Position numbers and translations under genes: made by a program. DNA of 8,816 nucleotides from an uncultured archaeon (GTDB taxonomy: Archaea; Aenigmatarchaeota; Aenigmatarchaeia; CG10238-14; SCSR01), in the NCBI GenBank assembly GCA_938017915.1, contig CALIKW010000094.1, forward strand, positions 1-8,816. The letters run 5' to 3'. The notes beneath the pieces were generated by a model. The model made no database searches and had not been told where the DNA came from. It saw nothing but the letters and a program-made list of their open reading frames with translations. Every line of letters begins with the position of its first letter. Position 1 is the first letter of the stretch. This document shows, piece after piece, positions 6,503 through 8,816 of this stretch.

Positions 6503-7423
6503 ATGGAAAAAATTAGGGATTTTGAAATTGAAAAAGGAATGAGTATAAATGGCTTGATAAAACAGATGAAAGAAAGTGGAGGGTTTACATCAAAAAAATT
6601 GGGTGAATGTGTAGATATTTTGGAGAAGATGATAAAAGATAAGGAATGCTTGAGAATTCTTTCCTTTCCAGCTTGTATAATAGCTACAGGAACAAGAGGA
6701 GTAATTAAGGATATGGTAAAGGAAAAGTGGTTTGATGTTTTAATAACTACCTGCGGAACTTTGGACCATGACTTAGCAAGAAGCTTTAAGGATTATTATC
6801 ATGGAAAGTTTGAGGTTGATGATGCTGAGCTTTATAAAAAAGGTATTCACAGGATAGGAAATGTTTTTGTTCCAAAAGAATCTTATGGCTTAATTATAGA
6901 AGAAAAAATGAGAGAGTTTTTAAAAGAAATTTGTTCTGAAGGAAAAAAAGAGTTGGCAAGTTACGAGATTTCTTGGGAAATTGGAAAAAGGTTAAAGGAA
7001 GATTCAATTTTATACTGGTGCTACAAGAATAAAATTCCTGTATTTATTCCTGGTATAACAGATGGTGCTGTTGGTTATAATCTATGGCTATTTTCGCAAG
7101 ATAAAAATTTCAAAGTAGATGTTTTTAAGGATGAAAAGGTTCTAAGCGATTTAATATGGGAGGCAAAAAAGCTCGGTGGTCTAATAATAGGTGGTGGAAT
7201 CTCAAAACATCATACTATCTGGCATGCCCAGTTTAAGAATGGCTTAGACTATGCTGTTTATATCACAACTGCAGTTGAATGGGATGGTAGTTTATCTGGA
7301 GCAAAGACAAGAGAAGCAATTTCATGGGGAAAGATAAAGGAAAAAGCGAATCATTTAACCTTAGAATGTGATGCAACGATTGCACTACCTTTAATACTTT
7401 CTGCCCTCAAAGAAAGATTCTAA
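6503..7423 (+). CDS. dhs: Deoxyhypusine synthase
   Basis: NAD-dependent enzyme that moves the aminobutyl group of spermidine onto a lysine of translation factor aIF5A, making deoxyhypusine. The 306 residues are normal for archaeal forms. The NAD/spermidine-binding motifs are visible: ATGTRGVI (61-68), the TTCGTLDHD loop (82-90), and the C-terminal signature GGGISKHH (230-237), whose K235 aligns with the catalytic lysine that carries the enzyme intermediate. AVEWDGSLSGAK (257-268) and the SWGKI segment (274-278) follow, and DATIALPL closes the domain. All motifs are intact. The start is supported by the T-rich box about 27 nt upstream, with no ribosome binding site. The aIF5A substrate gene is not in the window. 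The gene ends 4 nt from the convergent adk stop. Confidence 0.95.
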   Translation: MEKIRDFEIEKGMSINGLIKQMKESGGFTSKKLGECVDILEKMIKDKECLRILSFPACIIATGTRGVIKDMVKEKWFDVLITTCGTLDHDLARSFKDYYHGKFEVDDAELYKKGIHRIGNVFVPKESYGLIIEEKMREFLKEICSEGKKELASYEISWEIGKRLKEDSILYWCYKNKIPVFIPGITDGAVGYNLWLFSQDKNFKVDVFKDEKVLSDLIWEAKKLGGLIIGGGISKHHTIWHAQFKNGLDYAVYITTAVEWDGSLSGAKTREAISWGKIKEKANHLTLECDATIALPLILSALKERF

Positions 7424-7429
7424 TTTTTT
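7424..7429 (+). terminator. Possible oligo-T terminator after dhs
   Basis: Six T residues follow the TAA of deoxyhypusine synthase directly and run into the adk stop codon on the other strand. Archaeal RNA polymerase stops at oligo-T tracts without needing a hairpin, so this is a plausible terminator. T tracts are common in this AT-rich sequence, so specificity is weak. Confidence 0.3.
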
Positions 7430-8075
7430 AAAAGCCTAACTCTTTTATTTTTTTTAAAATTCTCTCAACAACAACTTCAGGAGGAATGTCAACCTTATTA
7501 CATTTTACATTTCCAAAAGGTTTTTTCTTTTTATAATAATCTATCAAAGGTTTAGATTGCTTTTGGTAAACGCTAAACCTTTCTTTAATTACTTCTGGCT
7601 TATCATCTTCTCTTTGAATTAACTTACTTCCACATTTGTCGCATATTTCATTATTTTTTGGCTTAAGAAAAATTTTATGATAAATTGCGTTGCAGTTTGG
7701 GCAAATTAATCTTCCAGAAAGTCTAGCTATAATAACATTTTGAGGAACAACTAAGTTTATAATTAAATCTGGACTTGAAATTTTTTCTAAAGCTTCTGCT
7801 TGTTGAATTGTCCTTGGATAACCATCAAGAATAAAACCATTCTTACAATCTTTTTTGGCCAACCTTTTTTTCAAGACTTGAATCGTGATTTCATCAGGAA
7901 CTAATTTACCGCTCAAAACATAAGAAGCTATTTTTTTACTCAAATTACTTTTCCTCTTAATAATTTCTCTGAAAATATCACCTGTGTTTATTTTTGGAAT
8001 TCCAAGTTTTTTCTCTAAGATGGAGGCATAAGTTCCCTTTCCTGAACCAGGTGGGCCAAAGATTATCAATTTCAT
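7428..8075 (-). CDS. adk: Adenylate kinase, long form with zinc-binding LID
   Basis: Catalyses ATP + AMP to 2 ADP in the cytoplasm, keeping adenine nucleotides in balance. The 215 residues match the long, bacterial-type adenylate kinase. The P-loop is GPPGSGKGT (7-15, K13). The AMP-binding region contains NTGD (30-33) and the segment to about residue 65. DGYPRT is at 84-89. The LID begins at LSGRLICPNC with C125 and C128, completed by C145 and C148 (CDKC), so it should bind one zinc ion. The C-terminal DDKPEVIKERF (157-167) is the usual LID-closing segment. Many archaea use the unrelated-length AdkA form, so the long zinc form may reflect an old transfer or a lineage habit. The ATG at 8075 is about 27 nt from an A/T box on the same strand. 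Base use looks like that of its neighbours. Confidence 0.96.
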   Translation of the reverse strand: MKLIIFGPPGSGKGTYASILEKKLGIPKINTGDIFREIIKRKSNLSKKIASYVLSGKLVPDEITIQVLKKRLAKKDCKNGFILDGYPRTIQQAEALEKISSPDLIINLVVPQNVIIARLSGRLICPNCNAIYHKIFLKPKNNEICDKCGSKLIQREDDKPEVIKERFSVYQKQSKPLIDYYKKKKPFGNVKCNKVDIPPEVVVERILKKIKELGF

Positions 8076-8080
8076 AAAAA

Positions 8081-8090
8081 TTAATTTATT
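8081..8090 (+). promoter_or_regulatory. TATA-like box for tRNA-Met
   Basis: TTAATTTATT is centred about 27 nt before the first base of the tRNA (8113), which is correct for a start at or just before the mature 5' end. It lies in the 37-nt gap between the divergent adk start and the tRNA. Confidence 0.4.
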
Positions 8091-8095
8091 CTTGA

Positions 8096-8110
8096 ATTAT
8101 TTTAAATTAT
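8096..8110 (-). promoter_or_regulatory. TATA-like box for adk
   Basis: The minus strand reads ATAATTTAAAATAAT, centred about 27 nt before the adk ATG at 8075, again without a Shine-Dalgarno site. It ends 2 nt from the tRNA 5' end, so the adk and tRNA-Met promoters interleave and the box upstream of adk overlaps the tRNA transcription start. Confidence 0.45.
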
Positions 8111-8134
8111 AAGCCGGGGTAGTTTAGTGGTTAG

Positions 8135-8145
8135 AAAAAGACTTT
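8135..8145 (+). other. 11-nt insertion in the tRNA D arm, possible second intron
   Basis: Removal of 8135-8145, or the same length shifted by one or two bases, restores a normal D stem (G10-C25, U11-A24, U12-A23, U13-G22) and D loop AGTGGTTA. With this placement GGTT (8129-8132) can pair with GACT (8140-8143), two pairs being G-U, flanked by a 3-nt bulge TTA and a loop AGAAAAA. That is a weak bulge-helix-loop of the relaxed archaeal splicing type. An enlarged D arm kept in the mature tRNA is the alternative. Confidence 0.45.
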
Positions 8146-8160
8146 AACGCCGCGCTCATA

Positions 8161-8190
8161 TCGAATATGAGCTTTGATTGATGATAAGAA
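8161..8190 (+). other. 30-nt intron of tRNA-Met at position 37/38
   Basis: The span is set by the anticodon stem and the CTCATAA loop. The intron contains ATATGAGC (8165-8172), which is the exact complement of GCTCATAT (8154-8161) covering the anticodon. It would be removed by the archaeal tRNA splicing endonuclease. The flanking outer helix is the five-pair anticodon stem. Confidence 0.75.
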
Positions 8191-8227
8191 ACGCGGAGGT
8201 CGAGGGTTCGAATCCCTCCCCCGGCAC

Positions 8228-8816
8228 TCACTTTATTTCTTTTTCATAAATTTCTCTAACATACTCACCTATTGCAAGAGAAGCTGTAAAGCCTGGAGAT
8301 TCTATGCCTATGAGGTTAATAAAACCAAAGAATCCTTTATCTTCTTCATGTTTGATTACGAAATCTTTGAATTCCTTGCCTTTAATTTTTGGTCTTATCC
8401 CAGAAAAATCTTCTTCTATCTCATACTTCTCTATCAAAGGAAAAAATCTTTTGACATCATTTATAAAATCTTCCTTTTTAGATTCAACTCTATAATTTAT
8501 TTCTTTAACCTCGTAAGCATTCGGTCCTAATCTTATAGTACCATGTAAATCAGGAGTTATGTGAATTCCTAGACTTTTTCCTTCTTCTGGCGGAACAGGA
8601 TAAATTAACCTTTTAACAGGTAAGTTTCCCAAAACTTTAAAGTAATCCCCTTTATAATAAACTTGCTCATATCCAAATTTTTTAGAATCTATTCCAACCA
8701 TTTCAGAAATTTTGTCTGCATACAAGCCTGCACAATTTATAACTACATTAGCTTCAAAAGAAAATTTTTGATTTCCACTTACACCAGAAATTAAGTATTT
8801 ATCCTTAATTTTTTTC
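8228..8816 (-). CDS. L-2-hydroxyglutarate oxidase-like FAD-dependent oxidoreductase, C-terminal part
   Basis: Partial gene: the reading frame stays open to the right edge of the window, so the start lies beyond 8816. There are 195 codons present, against a little over 400 for LhgO-type proteins. The visible protein enters at KKIKDKYLISGVSG, then has VVINCAGLYADKISEMVG, the DAO-fold segment in which bound FAD is contacted before the substrate domain. RLIYPVPPEEGKSLGIH and a GTIRLGPNAYEV segment follow, then near the end IGIESPGFTASLAIGEYV. These match L-2-hydroxyglutarate oxidase and related DAO-family dehydrogenases. A TTG at 8723-8725 should not be taken as a start, since it encodes the Leu of the conserved CAGLYAD. 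The N-terminal GxGxxG dinucleotide-binding loop is outside the window. The stop (8228-8230) is one base from the 3' end of the convergent tRNA gene. The family is fairly secure; the substrate is inferred. Confidence 0.85.
   Translation of the reverse strand, partial: KKIKDKYLISGVSGNQKFSFEANVVINCAGLYADKISEMVGIDSKKFGYEQVYYKGDYFKVLGNLPVKRLIYPVPPEEGKSLGIHITPDLHGTIRLGPNAYEVKEINYRVESKKEDFINDVKRFFPLIEKYEIEEDFSGIRPKIKGKEFKDFVIKHEEDKGFFGFINLIGIESPGFTASLAIGEYVREIYEKEIK

Larger units (their letters stand above)
8113..8226 (+). tRNA. Elongator tRNA-Met(CAT) with canonical intron and an extra D-arm insertion
   Basis: The acceptor stem is GCCGGGG (8113-8119) with CCCCGGC (8219-8225); discriminator A8226; CCA is not encoded. 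The T arm is GAGGG-TTCGAAT-CCCTC (8202-8218), and the variable loop is AGGTC. The anticodon stem CCGCG (8150-8154) pairs fully with CGCGG (8192-8196). The loop reads CTCATA then A8191 after removal of 8161-8190, giving CTCATAA, the usual methionine loop with anticodon CAT. The 30-nt intron is at position 37/38, the standard archaeal site. Its bulge-helix-bulge is imperfect: CTCA against TAAG has one C-A mismatch. The D arm is 11 nt too long; removing 11 nt within 8135-8147 yields GTTT-AGTGGTTA-GAAC with a sound stem and a 73-nt tRNA. Initiator identity is unlikely because the three G:C pairs (GGG/CCC) of initiator anticodon stems are absent; tRNA-Ile2 (agmatidine-modified CAT) is a less likely alternative. 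Confidence 0.85.

Noticed and set aside
8179..8184. TGATGA in the tRNA intron as a box C of an intron-encoded C/D guide RNA
   Set aside because: The intron is only 30 nt, there is no matching box D (CTGA), and there is no room for a guide.
8113..8226. Serine (CGA) or leucine (CAA) anticodon by placing the intron two or three bases earlier
   Set aside because: The variable loop is five bases, whereas these tRNAs have a long variable arm, and CTCATAA is the normal methionine loop.
8174..8530. 118-codon and 63-codon plus-strand frames starting inside or after the tRNA
   Set aside because: They run through the tRNA 3' half and antisense to the well-supported LhgO-like gene.
8723..8725. TTG as the start codon of the LhgO-like gene
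   Set aside because: It encodes Leu in the conserved CAGLYAD segment and the frame continues upstream with family-like sequence to the window edge.

Overview
The window looks like a compact, AT-rich archaeal chromosome segment (roughly 30% G+C by eye). The archaeal signs are a deoxyhypusine synthase, a tRNA gene with an intron at the archaeal 37/38 position, an RNase J-type beta-CASP nuclease, an HTH protein with an S-layer-C-like half, and TATA-like boxes about 25-30 nt before start codons with almost no Shine-Dalgarno sites. That spacing implies mostly leaderless mRNAs. The tRNA stems are nearly all G:C in an AT-rich background, which suggests a thermophile. I cannot fix the phylum; a DPANN-type or other small-genome archaeon would fit but is inference.

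Layout from left to right: 1-111 holds a promoter and no clear gene. 112-1617 (+) is an RNase J-like nuclease. It converges on 1639-3261 (-), a divergent archaeo-eukaryotic primase (AEP) superfamily protein, which is preceded by 3292-4218 (-), a winged-helix protein with an S-layer-C-like domain and an EF-hand-like tail. Divergent from that, 4360-4485 (+) is a 41-residue zinc ribbon whose stop overlaps the start of a 94-residue unknown protein (4482-4766). 4767-6452 (-) is arginyl-tRNA synthetase, diverging from 6503-7423 (+), deoxyhypusine synthase. 7428-8075 (-) is a zinc-LID adenylate kinase. 8113-8226 (+) is an elongator tRNA-Met(CAT) gene with two apparent insertions. 8228-8816 (-) is the C-terminal part of an LhgO-like FAD oxidoreductase that runs off the right edge.

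Most genes are housekeeping ones in translation (argS, dhs, tRNA-Met), RNA turnover (RNase J-like) and nucleotide balance (adk). They are packed head-to-head and tail-to-tail, with convergent gaps of 0-21 nt, and nearly every gene has its own promoter, so there is little operon structure. The items most worth a second look are the AEP protein, which mixes LigD-like and PriS-like signatures behind a roughly 220-residue unrecognised N-terminal region, the doubly interrupted tRNA-Met gene, the HTH/S-layer-C chimera, and the coupled zinc-ribbon/94-residue pair. No CRISPR array, insertion sequence or attachment site was seen.
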